Of a stretch of 64,000 nt of DNA, positions 46,047 through 57,976 are shown in pieces. A program made the position numbers and the translations under genes. Source of the DNA: Lycorma delicatula (lineage: Eukaryota > Arthropoda > Insecta > Hemiptera > Fulgoridae). Location: contig NC_134462.1 in the NCBI RefSeq assembly GCF_047948215.1, forward strand, positions 116,866,437-116,930,436, read 5' to 3'. Position 1 is the first letter of the stretch. Every line of letters begins with the position of its first letter. The notes under the pieces are model-generated. The model did no database searches, was not told where the DNA came from, and saw only the letters and a list, made by a program, of their open reading frames with translations.

Positions 46047-46600
46047 ATGAATGACTTATTAGAGAGGAAATGCACATTAAGTGCATTTGCAGATGATATT
46101 TTGTTCCCTTGAAAATTTAGAAGTTCTATAGAACATGTAACTGAAGATCCTATTTTAAGTGAAAGTGCCCAAGTTTATGTTAATCATAAAAAGTTTGATT
46201 TTTCATTCTTAATAATATATTATAAAATTAAACATGGAGAAGAAAAAAGTAAATGTGAATCTATAAATTTAGTTTTAAATATTTAGGAATAGTTCTAGGT
46301 AAAAGTTGTTCTAGGTAAAAGTTAAATCATCAGGAAGCTCACATAACAGACATCTCTTCTTAAAAAAATTTAATTTTCTATATGAAAACTGTACTTCCTT
46401 AGAAACGTTTGCAACATGTCTTTGCTGCTTTCTTTAATTCATCCAAAGCCATATTGGTTAATCTATGCAGAAGTGGCAACAGATACATCTTTATCACAAC
46501 CCGTACATTTTTTGAAAACTGTTTTATTAAGCCTGAAATACTTAGGCCAAAGTTATTTTAATCTTTTAATAAGAATTAAAATTCTTTTAATTTGTAATTA
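46035..46600 (+). pseudogene. LINE reverse transcriptase relic
   Basis: The plus strand reads IFMNDLLERKCTLSAFADDI (RT motif C region, AFADDI) at about 46041-46105 and, after stops, FKYLGIVLGKS at about 46280, the segment that follows the RT core in jockey/R1-type elements. A 16-bp tandem duplication (gttctaggtaaaagtt, about 46290-46325) follows. The rest is too decayed to read. Family below superclass is uncertain. Confidence 0.45.
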
Positions 46601-47875
46601 AAGCACTTTTATAAAGTGCTTTATAAATATTAATTTATATAGGATTAAATAGTTATTTTTGAAATTGAGTCTTAATACTCTAAATAAATTGATGTAATTA
46701 ACTGAAGAATTAACTGAAGTTTAGTGATATCATCAGATAAATAAATGAATTGATTGATGGTTCTAGAAATTGGTTGTGTTAATAAATTGGTGTTGCAGAA
46801 AAAACCTATTTTGCTGTTTCAATAAAATTAAAATTACGATTAAATTAATTAAAATTAACTACTTATTGTTTTATACACAAAAATTATTATTGTTTCTACT
46901 GTTCTTTTATAAAGTTTCATTATTTTGTGTATATTTTTTAAATATTTTTAATTATGTATGGTAGCTGGCCAAAATACTGAAGAATTGGCACTGATTATAT
47001 TCTAAGTCAAGATTGCACACTTTTTTATTTTTTAATAAAATAAATTTTCAATTTACTGTTTTACTGTGATGATTTACGGTATTTACTAGTTATAAATAAT
47101 ATTAATATTAAAATTGGAATTTTATTTACAGTTGGGCCATGAGTAATTATTGCTGAAGCACCTTGCTGAAAACCAATAATGATCTTAAATCTGCCAGCAG
47201 CATTTTCTGTAACAGCATTACATAATTTTTTCAGTTTGCTTTATGTTATTTATTACTCATTGTGGTTATCCTGGGGATTTCATTTGTTATTATTTTGTTA
47301 GCTTTGTATAAATCATTTGTTTTCTGTTATCATGTTTATTTCTTTAGATGTGTGTTATTTTCTTTGTAGAAAAATATTGATAAAGTAAGAACATGTGACC
47401 ATCTCAGATTGTAAACTTTGTAGAATTTTATATTAATAGATTACTGTAACACAAACAAATGGTTGTGTTTTTTATAACTGACTAATATGTATTTTTTAGC
47501 GCACAAGCCTGCGATGGTTGTGTTATTATGTATTTTTTAGCGCTGAATAAGAAAATAACATTCATTTTTTCCATCATGTTAGTACTTTTTTGTAAATTGC
47601 AAATTTCAAAATTCGTAAAGTTGAAAAAATGTGAAATATTTATAATAAATTAATATAATATATTCACTTTTTTGGCTTATATTATGCATTCTTATAGCTA
47701 ACCAGTTGATCTGAATGATCTGAAGGTGAGGGTGGTCATGGACCTCTTAATTTCTAATGAAAATTGCTTCAGAATAAGGCTAATTTCTATTAATTTCTAT
47801 CAATTTTTATGAGGTACATCATGGCCTTTGGAAACCACTATCCCTCTTTACCCACCCTTGACAATGTATAATACT
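46601..47875. other. AT-rich sequence, no gene seen
   Basis: Contains a diverged tandem copy of a ~40-bp block (tatgtattttttagcgc near 47488 and 47528). No supported gene. Confidence 0.5.
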
Positions 47876-47879
47876 TACA

Positions 47880-48520
47880 ATTTTATTTCATGTGTCAAAG
47901 TTTCTTTGGACTGGTTATACTCTGATTCGCACTTTTCCTTTTATGTTCTCTACAGGGTTCAGTTTGGTGTAACATCCAGCAACATCTAGCAATACACCAT
48001 TGTGGTAGTCCATTCTCCTTGATACCTCCTTTCCCTTTCTTTCATGTCCTGATGATAAGACATTTACCTTCTTTTAGTAAGGCTTTGACAAATTGCTTCA
48101 TCAAGCCTAACTTGATATGCAGAGGTAGAAGGAGAATTTTACTTGGATCTGAGACAGCTTTGGCCAATCATTCCTTATCCAATAATCTTCTCTGGCTGCT
48201 ATCCTATTCACACAAAAAACAAGGAAATTTTGTGTATCCTACTTCTGTCCTAGGAGCATTGATATTATTTTGAGATCATATTTAATTTTATCGAGAGCGA
48301 ATTCCAAATTATTGTAACCCTCTTTTAAATGGACATAATGTTTGATGGGTATTTACGCACACGTATACCCATCAGACATTATGAACAGGCTTTAATTGGT
48401 ACTTTTGTAAAAGTAAAAAGGTAAATTGAGTCAAAATTTCACACGTACATCACTGCAGAAGACTAATTCTCTTTCTTCTGAAAAATATGGAAAAGTCATT
48501 CCATGTTAAATCAACAAGGC
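47880..48520 (-). pseudogene. Dead copy of multicopy insect family A, internally deleted
   Basis: Minus-strand reading: SEERELVFCSDV (about 48480), then HYVHLKEGYNNLEFALDKI and KYDLKIISMLLGQ, GYTKFPCFLCE (about 48240), DPSKILLLPLHIKLGLMKQF and VKALLKEGK (about 48140-48060), then directly YHQDMKERERRYQGEWTTTM. The block between (HLDFFP...SDEHGE in the copy at 15860-17575) is missing, so this copy has an internal deletion. Several stops and shifts are present, and a palindrome (48334-48383) interrupts the part before HLKEGYNN. Shared order of motifs with the first copy supports the family assignment. Confidence 0.65.
48334..48383. repeat. Palindrome inside family A relic
   Basis: Arms 48334-48352 (cataatgtttgatgggtat) and 48365-48383 pair at 18 of 19 positions around a 12-nt loop. 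The left arm is pseudogene coding sequence on the minus strand (PIKHYV); the right arm is its inverted copy. Confidence 0.9.
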
Positions 48521-51159
48521 CCACAACCTGACCAACTGGGATTTTCATGAAATTTGGTATAATTAACTGTTGATAGAGTTATGAAAAAATTTCAGATCTC
48601 CATCATTAACAATTTCGTTTCTAGGATCCTTCAAATTTGCTGGAAAAATGCAAACTTTGACTTGCAGCTATAGTGTTAGGTCAACATAACTTTCTTATTT
48701 ATTGAGGTAGAATGATAAACTTGGTCTCATTTTAAAGCTTGCTGGATGCTCTTTTCTATGCTTATGTAACTTTTGATTTCAAGGTCATTAAGGTCAAGAC
48801 CATTGGTCTTGAATTTCAGAAAAAAACATGTTATCACTTTTTTAATAAAAAATATATGTCATATTTGTCATACTATGAAGCAGTTGAGAAAATTTGAAAC
48901 TGGGGACTGCTTGGCATCAGGAGATAAAAAATAGAATTTGTATCAATGTTTTAGAAAAATTTACTTAAAAATTTCTGATTAGTTTTGTAGCAAGACTCCA
49001 GTGAACATTAATTAAGTCAAAATGAGATTGAAAATCATTATACTTTAAGTATACAGTGTAATGATTTTCAATCTGAAATTAAGTTAATAATTTTAAGTAA
49101 AACAATGGATCTCATACATTTTAGATGATCTGAAAAACTCAAGTGCAAAACATAATTATGTGTAAAATATAATTCTCAAGACTCACTTCTCCTAATACAA
49201 GAAGCTACAGTAATATAAATAATAATATAATATTATAATGCATATAATTAAAATATAATGTATATCTTTAAATAATTACAGTTATAGTATTTATGATTTG
49301 GACATTTTGATCGTCCTAAAATCGTACACAATATACAAAATGTAAAGCAATTCAATAATAATTTTAAATTAAAGTTTGCACATTCTTAAATTAACTGTTT
49401 CATTCCAGTAACTGATATTTTAAATAAATATTTTAATTTTTATTAATTTTAACAATAGTTTGATAAAATACATCAACAGCATTTATATATTGATTAATGT
49501 TAATGTACTGATTAATTTTTCAAAGTAATATCTCTTAATAAAATTAATTTTTTGTAATAATGATTTAAATCTGATATTTTCATTGGTTTTCAATTATTGC
49601 TACTTAAAAATTATACAAATAACTTTTAAATGTGCTTATTTGAAATGATTATTTCGGTGTCAGTTTTTCATTTGTCTTGAGTAGTTTCCATTTTAGATAA
49701 TTATATGGTGAATCCATTTGAAGTGAAGGGTGGTTGCTTAACAAATTAAAAAAAATTGAAACTTGCCCACTTTTTTCCTACACCTCAGGACTATTTTTTT
49801 TTAATTTTTTATTCAAGCAGTTTACCTGTGGCGACCATTTTTGTTACTGTGCACACACCTACTTTTGTGACTGTAAGGGTTTACAGAAAAAATCTTAACT
49901 AAAGAACTATTGGTTCTGAAAAGATTAAACAAAAGGCAATTTAATCATATTTTCTCATGATAAAAGAAAGGTTCAGTGGTTTATTTACCTATCTCTCTTC
50001 TTTCTGTCTATCTCTCTATCATTCTCTTTGTGAAATTTGTGTGAAATTTTACTATTGGTAATCTTTTTCAAGACGCAGGCATGGTATACACAGTTTGAAT
50101 TATTTTTTTTTACATGTAGGTGTATGTTAGTAGTTTTACCAAAAAATGTTTATTTAGTAGTGGTCTGTTAAATTTATAAAAACTGATTTTTTTTTTAAAT
50201 TAAACTTTTGGCTTCAAATAACTGTGATGAGGGTGGTGATAAAAATCTCAAATTTTCACAACTTGCAATGTTTTTATAGATGTTTATGGCAAATAAATAA
50301 GTTTCTTTGTATTTTACTAATAAAAAAAGATATAACCTCTCAAAAATCATGAAAAGCCTGTTAAAAGCGACACCATTTTGACTCGCTGAATAAGTCCACC
50401 AAGTGTTTCTTGTTTTCTTGGCACTTTAATATTTTTATACTTATTACTGTAGACTTGTTTGAATCATTCAACTGCAGTGTTCATGTTATATAACAAGGGC
50501 TTAAAAGTCATTTCCAGTTGTCAGGAAAATTCATGTTGCAACATCCTTATTTATGCTTGTTGCATCATTAAGCTTTGCAGTTATAGAGTGGTCAGTCTGA
50601 TATTAGTCAGTGACCTGTTCACATCTTTACAGAGTGTCTCAAATTTCATCCTGTGTTTGGAAATATTTATTAAATAAATAAGTTTTACTTAATATTATAT
50701 TTGCAAATTTTAAAATCAGTTAAATTTTTACATTTAATTTCAAGTAATTTCACAGAAAACAATAGGAGAACAATGTTCCATAGGAATTTATGTGAATGAA
50801 GAGTGTCGTAAAACAGTTTATGGTACATTGCCAAAAGAACTCATTAAAATTTGTGAATTAGTGATGGAAAACCAACAACTTATTTTTATATGCGTTAATT
50901 TAGATGTCATTAGTGTTCTAAATATCATGAAAAAACGTTTTTTCAAATTCAGTTACCTGTATGGACAGTTCTGTGCGACTGAGAACTCGTAAAAAACAGT
51001 TAAGAAAAACTTAAGACAATTATATTAAAGCAAGCTCTTGAACACATTTTTCCAAATTTAAATTTAGTTTCTGGAATTCTCTTTGTGTTTACTGTTTCAA
51101 AAGTAATTTTTCTCGGCAGAATAAATTACAATATGAATGCAAAGACCAAGAGCAATACA
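48521..51159. other. No confident gene; one hairpin
   Basis: Mostly AT-rich. The frame 50792-50992 (MNEECRKTVYGTLPKELIKI...) lies upstream of the family B pseudogene in the same orientation and has normal-looking composition, so it may be an upstream part of that gene. I cannot show it. The hairpin at 49025-49074 is listed separately. Confidence 0.4.
49025..49074. repeat. 50-nt hairpin with 20-bp arms
   Basis: agattgaaaatcattatact pairs with agtgtaatgattttcaatct at all but one position (a G-U pair in RNA), loop 10 nt. Confidence 0.85.
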
Positions 51160-53080
51160 TTGCCCCACATCACAATATTGATTGGATGCTGCTTATAGCA
51201 TTTTGGGTCTATCATCAGCATTAAAATTTAAAATAAATAAGGTATCTGTAAAATTAAAAAAGAATACTGAATTGTGTTTTGATTCAAAAGTTTCTGAAAA
51301 TGAAAATCCAGCTCAATATTCTTCACATGAATATGATTATCTTATTTTAAAACTAAAAGAAAAATGTGTTCTTGCTTCTAAAGAAGTTAAGGTTAAAATT
51401 ATAAGTTTACTTTCCCAGTCTTGGACCAGATGTAAAATAATATCAGAGTTCAATGTGTCTTGAGCATTTGGTTAGACTTACTAGAAAATTTGTTAATGGC
51501 AAGGCATTCTACCAGAGTTAGGTAAAAGACATAAATTAGTCACACAATTAAAAAAATTGTGTTCTTTTATGAAGATGACAATAGTAGCAGGCTGTGTCCT
51601 GGTAAAAAGGATTGTGTTAGGATGCATGTTGATTGTGTCCCTGCATAAGCAAAAGGTTCTGATGAACTTAAATGAATTGTGTGTCTTCTTTAAAAGTAAA
51701 AACCCTGAGGAAAAGATTGGAAGATCAAAGTTGTGTGAACTCTGACCAAAATGGTGTATCTTGGCTGGTGCATCCAGGACTCATACAGTCTGTCTGCCCC
51801 CACCACCAGAACATCAAACTCATGATTGATGGTCCCAAACTCATTGTTGATTATAAGGACGTAGTAGATATCTTTGTTTGTGACAAGGATAACTACAGCT
51901 GTGTGATGAATGTGTGCACCAAATGTCCCGGTAAGTAGGCAGTGTTTGACATGCACAAGTTTTCCGAAGAGTATCATGTGTTGCCAGATACAATAATGTA
52001 TAACAGTGGGTAACAGCCAATAGGGAAGAGATGATTACTGTTCTTCTAATAGTACAGAGATGATTACTGTTCAGATCAAAGATGGGTTTTACAAACAATT
52101 AGGAAAAATTGGAAAAGCTGAAAACTAACAAGTTCAGTTTTTCAAGAAGAAAAATTCAGAATTTAGTGAAGAAGAGTATTTGGTGTTGGCATAAAGCTTT
52201 TCATTTCTTGTTAAAGATGAGATAAAAAAGCTTCCTATGGTCAACAGCCAAGCCACAGTTCACCCTTTTTGTTCTATTTCAAGGAAAATTATGTATTACA
52301 ACACAAAAGTGTCTGTATTTTTTGAAGCATGATACAGCAACATTTTACTGCTTTCAAAAACTTTTAATAGACCATATCAAGGAAGTACATCAGAACATTA
52401 AAAAACTCATTTTATTGATGGTTCTTCAGTCAGTATAAGAATAAAAAGAATTTTGCTAATTTGTGCAGTCTCAAAAAGATTTTGACATTGAAAGTGAATG
52501 GCACTTCTTTGGATAATCCCATGGGTAAAATGCCTGTGATTGTGTAGGAGGAACAACAAAACAAGAGGTGGCAGAGGCCATTAAACAGACACTCAACACT
52601 GATGAAATGTTTTCATTTTGTAAATCACAAGCTGAGAAACATCAATTATTTTTTTATTAAACTTGATGAGATAGCTAAGATTTCAGAACTCTAAAAAACA
52701 GTTTTGACTGCTGTGAAAGAGTTGTTGGTACTAGAAGCAACCACAAATATGTTCCTGTGTCAGAAGACATTGGAAGATGTTACTCTGCTTCAGACTCCAA
52801 GGACTATGAAGACAATCCTGTGTCAAGTATTGTACCACTTTCACTTATGGAAAATATCTATTGCTTGTGTGTTTGACGATCAATGGCGGATAGGAGAAGT
52901 GGTAGATATATTTGACTTGAAAATGACAATGTGCAGGTTCATATTTTCCCACCCAGCTGGAACACATACATCCTTTCAAAAGTCTCAACAAGACAAAGAG
53001 TGGGTACCGATCTGCAATGTCCTGAGAAAGTTGACTCACTTGAACTAACTACAGTGATGAGTAGTTCTCACACAATTTCA
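51160..53080 (+). pseudogene. Dead copy of multicopy insect family B, plus strand
   Basis: Reading across breaks: LDAAYSILGLSSALKFKINK (51182 on), LILKLKEKCVLASKEVKVKI then SLLSQSW, ELGKRHK, VLMNLNELCVFFKSKNPEEK (about 51655-51720), PKWCILAGAS, MIDGPKLIVDYKDVVDIFVC, YSFLVKDEI-like (about 52200), HDTATFY (about 52325), SEWHFFG (about 52495), CDCVGGTTKQ, and the C-terminal FDDQWRIGEVVDIFDLKMT (about 52870-52930). I remember this order from a large family of insect and cnidarian 'uncharacterised' proteins. Its D..N.SF, SDG..QYKN and HGK.CDG.GG blocks suggest an RNase H-fold enzyme, possibly a transposase; that is inference. Many stops and shifts. A second copy follows tail to tail. Confidence 0.7.
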
Positions 53081-54990
53081 AGAGAATTATCAGAAGAGTG
53101 GTGGTAGTTAACCACACTAAATAATAAACTTGAAGAATAAAGAAAATTTTTTTTCTTTATACCACACAGGTCTTTGTACCACACAGCACCATTATAAACG
53201 CATGCGACAAAACTTTTTATATTAGAAATTTCAGGAAAACCAACTTCTGTTCCTTGCAAAACTTTATGTTATTCATATTCTTCATTTTTGGAAATAATTT
53301 TTGTTTTAAGATATCCTTTCCTTGACTGGTAAACAAGCATGCAACTTTTGAGTACCTGGGGATATCCACCGCTTTTGCTAAACAAGGTGCTAAATACTAG
53401 TTTTTCTTTCTGATATTCCTCATTTGAAACAAGTATGAAATTCATATTTTTATTATTTGACCGAGCTTAATTATAAAGCAGCTGAGCGACTTGTTATTTC
53501 ATCTTGATATGGGCATCGTAAACTTGCTTTTGATGCTAATCTTTTTAAGAATACCACCAAGACAATCGCATACACTCTTGACATGTAATTGGCAAAGAAG
53601 TGCCATTCCACCTCGGTACCAAAGTTGTCGTTAAGTTATGTTATATTCACAAACATTTTATGATTTTTATATTGTGCTGCTGAGCCATCTTATAAGTAAA
53701 TTAGTTTATTCACAACATTAAACGTTTCTTCTAAAAATTGAATTATTTATTCAATTCAATTATTATGGACTGATATTGTCATGCTTAAGGCAGCAAGACA
53801 TAATAAAATTATTATAAAAGTGTCTGAAAATCCTTCATGTTTAAAATAAATAGTGAAATGATGAATTGTAGCCTGTAGATTGTTCCAGTGAAACTCTTGG
53901 GTCCATCTTGTAACACAAATGAATAATTTTCAGCAAAGTCACATAATATGATAAAGATTCCGGGTTCAATTACAGTTTTACATTTTTTAAAGAAGTTTGA
54001 CTGCTGAAAAGCAATGAATGAATGAATGGCAAATGAGAATTTATAATTTTTCAGTAAATGAATCAATAAAATCTTGTATGTTGTTTCTAAAATTGAACGA
54101 TCCGGTTGATATCCATTGCTTCAAAGTTATTTTGTCCACAGAATTTTCAACAAATAATAAAATCTAAAATGTTTTTAAAATTGTCAAAATCTGGACAACA
54201 ATTCTTACACCCACAAAGATAACAAATTTCTTGAGGTGGATTACAAATCATTTGTGCCACACAGTGTTTATAAGAAGTGAAATAATTGCTGGACAGTCTT
54301 TTGTTACATAATTTCATGTACATCCTTCAAACATTGATTTCATTTTCTGATGCATAACGCACACAAATACACTATGAGTTCCCTGCTGTCTGCTAAAACA
54401 CAATTTTTAGGACATAAAGCAGCAAAGATAGAAAACCCAGTTTTAATACCTGTATGATATCTCTTTCAGATTAGCCGTACTAGTCTTTTGAACTTTAAAG
54501 TTTCCGCAAGGTGATTTGATTGTGGCAGTCTTTATCGCCTGGCATTATACGACTTAAATCATCTGATGTATAAAACGCTTGAACACATCAAACTATGTTT
54601 TGTTCCAGACGCTTTCCAGGTTTAGGGTTCAGTGATGACAGAATCCATTTTTTTTACTAGTTGTTTTGCCTGTCTTATAATGTAATTGGTAGTTCCTGGA
54701 AATTCATCTTGCGCTTTTTTGATGCTCCAACTTCATGAAAGAAGAGTAAGAATTGTTGTTATTTTAAGACTTCTGTCCTTTGTGCGATTAAATTTTTCTT
54801 TCAACTGTACCAAGATTTCACTATCGGGTTCAACTTAGGATGAAGTCTCAGAGTTTTTACTAGCTACATTGTATATTTTTCCCCTCATTGATGACTCAGT
54901 TTTTGCAATCTTTTTGGCAGGATATGTTTTCAGATTCAACCAAACCACACCTAGCCAAACTATTCCTAAAGGCATAATCAGACACGTCAT
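53081..54990 (-). pseudogene. Dead copy of multicopy insect family B, minus strand
   Basis: Minus-strand reading: LVQLKEKFNRTKDRSLKITT (about 54800), a Ser-Trp-Ser block (SWSIKKAQDEF), TTNYIIRQAKQLVKK, FAALCPKNCVLA (about 54400), then the best frame 53812-54066: HSFIAFQQSNFFKKCKTVIE, CDFAENYSFVLQDG. Further on: DGSAAQYKNHKMF (about 53690), EWHFFA (about 53605), SLRCPYQDEI, PGTQKLHACLPV (about 53360-53330), and GTEVGFPEISNIKSFVACVY (frame 53068-53259). More conserved catalytic-looking blocks survive here than in the plus-strand copy. Frame 54835-55035 may be an N-terminal extension. About ten disabling changes. It meets the plus copy at about 53080. Confidence 0.7.
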
Positions 54991-55079
54991 CTTCAACCCA
55001 AACTCCCCCTGACCCCTCTTCTTCAGACCACTCAACTGTTTAGCTGTAAGAATGCATAGTATAAGCCAGAAATTTCCCT

Positions 55080-55284
55080 GACTGACCTACAGAATAAAAC
55101 TGGAAAAATTACAAAGCTAAAAGATAAAAGCATTAGATTTAAACAAAAAACAGACAAACGACAAAATACAACGAAGAGGGTGTTTACGGATGAAGAAAAG
55201 AAAGCAAGATCTGAACGGATGAAGAAATACTGGGCAGCTCGAAAGAGTAAAATAACACGCTTTTCTCAGAAAAGATCCAACTAA
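55080..55284 (+). other. Lys/Arg-rich open stretch, unidentified
   Basis: Without a clear start codon, the plus strand is open for about 65 codons to a TAA at 55282: KRQNTTKRVFTDEEKKARSE, then RMKKYWAARKSKI and FSQKRSN. The pattern E..ARSERMKKYWAARK resembles short basic DNA-binding repeats (NUMOD/AT-hook-like ends) of several mobile-element proteins. It could be the last exon of an old gene. No partner sequence is visible. Low confidence. Confidence 0.3.
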
Positions 55285-55317
55285 AATTGACTTAAGTGGT
55301 CCCATGTTGGCCGTAAA

Positions 55318-55341
55318 AGCATAATAATAATAATAATAATA
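55318..55341. repeat. (taa)n microsatellite
   Basis: About eight units of a TAA/ATA trinucleotide. Confidence 0.9.
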
Positions 55342-55439
55342 AGCCAGAAAAGTGAATATATTATATTAATTTTTTATTTAAAAAAAATTATTTTACCACA
55401 TTTTTACAATTTTTCAACTAAAAATTATATTGAAATATA

Positions 55440-55896
55440 TATTTTTTTGTATTCAGTCATTTAACTGGTTTTATGCAGCTCTCCAAGATTCCCTCTCTAG
55501 TGCTAGTTGTTTCATTTCGGTATACCCCCTACAACCTACATCTCTAACAATTTATTTTACATATTCTAAATGTTGCCTGCTACACAATTTTTTCCTTCTA
55601 CCTGTCCCTCCAATATTAAAGCGACTATTCCAGGATGCCTTAATATGTGTCTTAATATGTGCCTATGAGTCTGTCTCTTCTTGTAGCTGTATTTTTCCAA
55701 ATGCTTCTTTCTTCATCTATTTGCTACAACACCTCTTCATTTGTCACTTTATCCACCCATTTGATCTTTAACATTCTCCTATAGCAACACATTTCAAAAG
55801 CTTCTAATCTTTTTTTCTCAGATACTCCAATCGTCCAAGTTTCACTTCCATGTAAAGCGACACTGCAAAGTATACTTTCAAAAATCTTTTCCTGAC
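55440..55896 (-). mobile_element. RTE-like element, 5'-truncated copy
   Basis: The minus strand matches the last ~460 bases of the full-length element, from the C-terminal part of the RT ORF (VALHGSETWTIGVSEKKRLE) to the stop and poly-A (poly-T at 55442-55448). A perfect 11-bp target-site duplication, attgaaatata, flanks it (55429-55439 and 55897-55907). It keeps the Trp codon (KIKWVDK) that is a stop in the full-length copy, and carries a small internal duplication near 55640-55660 (cttaatatgtg). It is one of the clearest insertions here. Confidence 0.9.
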
Positions 55897-55907
55897 ATTG
55901 AAATATA

Positions 55908-57953
55908 ATAATATTAATATTAAAAAAAAAAAATATATATATAGAATATATTAATATTAAAATGAACATTATTTTCAGATTCAGCATAAAAAAATAGAAA
56001 TCAATAATCAAAAGTTAAAAAACGTTCCAGAAACCAAATTTTGCAGGCTTTTGTATTTATTTGTTAGGTTATAAAATAAAATTTATGTTTTTAAAACACG
56101 ATGTACTGTATTCATATATTGCAGAATACCAACATTGTTTCCAGTTTTATTACAGCTGTTAGTGCTATTTTAATTACTACTAATGTTACCATGCAACTGA
56201 GTTTCTCTTACAGAGTATAGACAGTTTGATTAATGACTAACTGTACTTTCATTGTAACTATATTTTTTTCCATAATTTAAAGGGATACGTGAATTTGTTA
56301 CTTTACTTCTCTAACTCTCTCACTCTTTCATATGCATTTCATATTACCTAAGTAACTGTAGTAATGGATAACATCAGTCAGAATTGCTTTCTGTAAGAGT
56401 AGTGATATTCAAAATAGGCTTGAATATTGGCTTTGATGCAAGCAGTGATATATGCTTTCTCAATAACGAATGTGTGAAACCAGCAGAGATTATTTATAGA
56501 TTGCAGTAGCAGTACTGTAAGAGAGCTTTGAGTGGAACTAGATTGAATGGATAGATTGCTTTAAAAATGTTTCTTTATGATAAGTAACAGAAAGATAGTC
56601 CTTTAAATTTCTTTAAATTTTTAAAAATTCTGTGCTTGCTAAGTTTCACATTATCTGACAGACTTTACAAAAAGCAATAATAAACAATATTAATTTGAAG
56701 AAAAGGCAAAATACTACTAGCTATGATTCCAACAAGATGAGCCACTTTGACAGAACTTGTTAATATTTTATAACCTGTTTCCAGTTCATATTATCTCCAG
56801 ATTCAGCAATATTTTGTGACCAGCTCACTTCCCAGCTGCCAGCTATTGATTAGTTCTATGTGGATACTTCAAAAGTTGAGTTTTTCCAACAGGCCTCATA
56901 TCATAAATGAAACAAAAGAGAAAATCTGCCGTGAATTAACAGCATCATAACTGAATTCTTCAGAATGTTATACCAATTTTTGCATTTATAAGAAAGGAAT
57001 ATATTTTTAAACATAGGAAAACAAGTTGCTCAGAATTGATCTCACATTATATATATCTTAAAATAAAATAAAAAAAAATATTACATTTTGAAATGTGTCA
57101 GTTCCTTTTGACTGTATTTTGTATTGATCGATTCTGTTTAAATTTCTGTGTATGGTTTATAACGTAATACAGTAGTGAAATGTGTAATCATTTTCTTACA
57201 ATACATATGTGTAGGGCTACATGTAATTTGTATAATGTGTGGTAGTGCATATACATAACTCAAAATAAGAATTTATTTCAAATGAAAAGTAATGTTTTTA
57301 TATGTATAGTATTATATACTATTACGTGAACATAACACAATTCAAATTATGAGTTTACTTCAAAACAAAAGTAAAATTTTTATATGAATGGAATAACATT
57401 TTTATATGAGTACTGGAATGTTTGCCACACTTCCTAGTGGCTACATAATACTTTTAATATAAGGTATGTTTAATGTTAATTTCGCAAGTGAAAAGTAACC
57501 TTTTGCAATAAGCATTTAGAAACACGGTTCCCATACAATTTTACAAAGAATTGCTGTTTAATTTCAGAAAGATATATTGAGAAAACTGGTTATTGCCACA
57601 TTCTACAATCATCAGAGATGATTGCATAATTCCATAGGTCACCTGAATTACACTACAATAATGAGGTCTACTTATGTTATTGTACTTCACTATCATGTTA
57701 TTGTACTTCACTATCATGGTCTTCTTAGAATTAGATTAATTTTTTTCCTTTTGAAAAGAAACTAAAAGTTTAGTAGCATGGAACAATTAAATAAATAGCT
57801 TATCTGCAAAAATGTGTATTCTTTCTCATTTTTTGTTTTAAAAATCAAAGTTTTATTGTTACAAAAGTTATTTTCACTAGGACAAAACATTTTGTTGTCA
57901 TACATGTAAAAGGTTTTCTTATCGTGTATAAAATATTATTTACAGTGATTACG
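55908..57953. other. AT-rich sequence downstream of the transporter, no gene seen
   Basis: Contains a perfect 21-bp tandem duplication (unit atgttattgtacttcactat..., 57674-57715). No supported gene. Part will be 3' UTR of the transporter if its poly-A site lies further on. Confidence 0.5.
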
Positions 57954-57954
57954 A

Positions 57955-57960
57955 TTTATT
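57955..57960 (-). other. Polyadenylation signal of the sugar transporter
   Basis: AATAAA on the minus strand, 17 bases after the TAA stop at 57977-57979. It would give a very short 3' UTR; other A/T-rich candidates lie further downstream. Confidence 0.45.
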
Positions 57961-57976
57961 TTAATAGTTTATCTTA

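Noticed and set aside
48019..48273. Plus-strand open frame of 84 codons.
   Set aside because: It is the antisense shadow of the family A pseudogene on the minus strand.
51690..52098. Minus-strand open frames of 85-95 codons.
   Set aside because: They are antisense to recognisable family B coding sequence on the plus strand.
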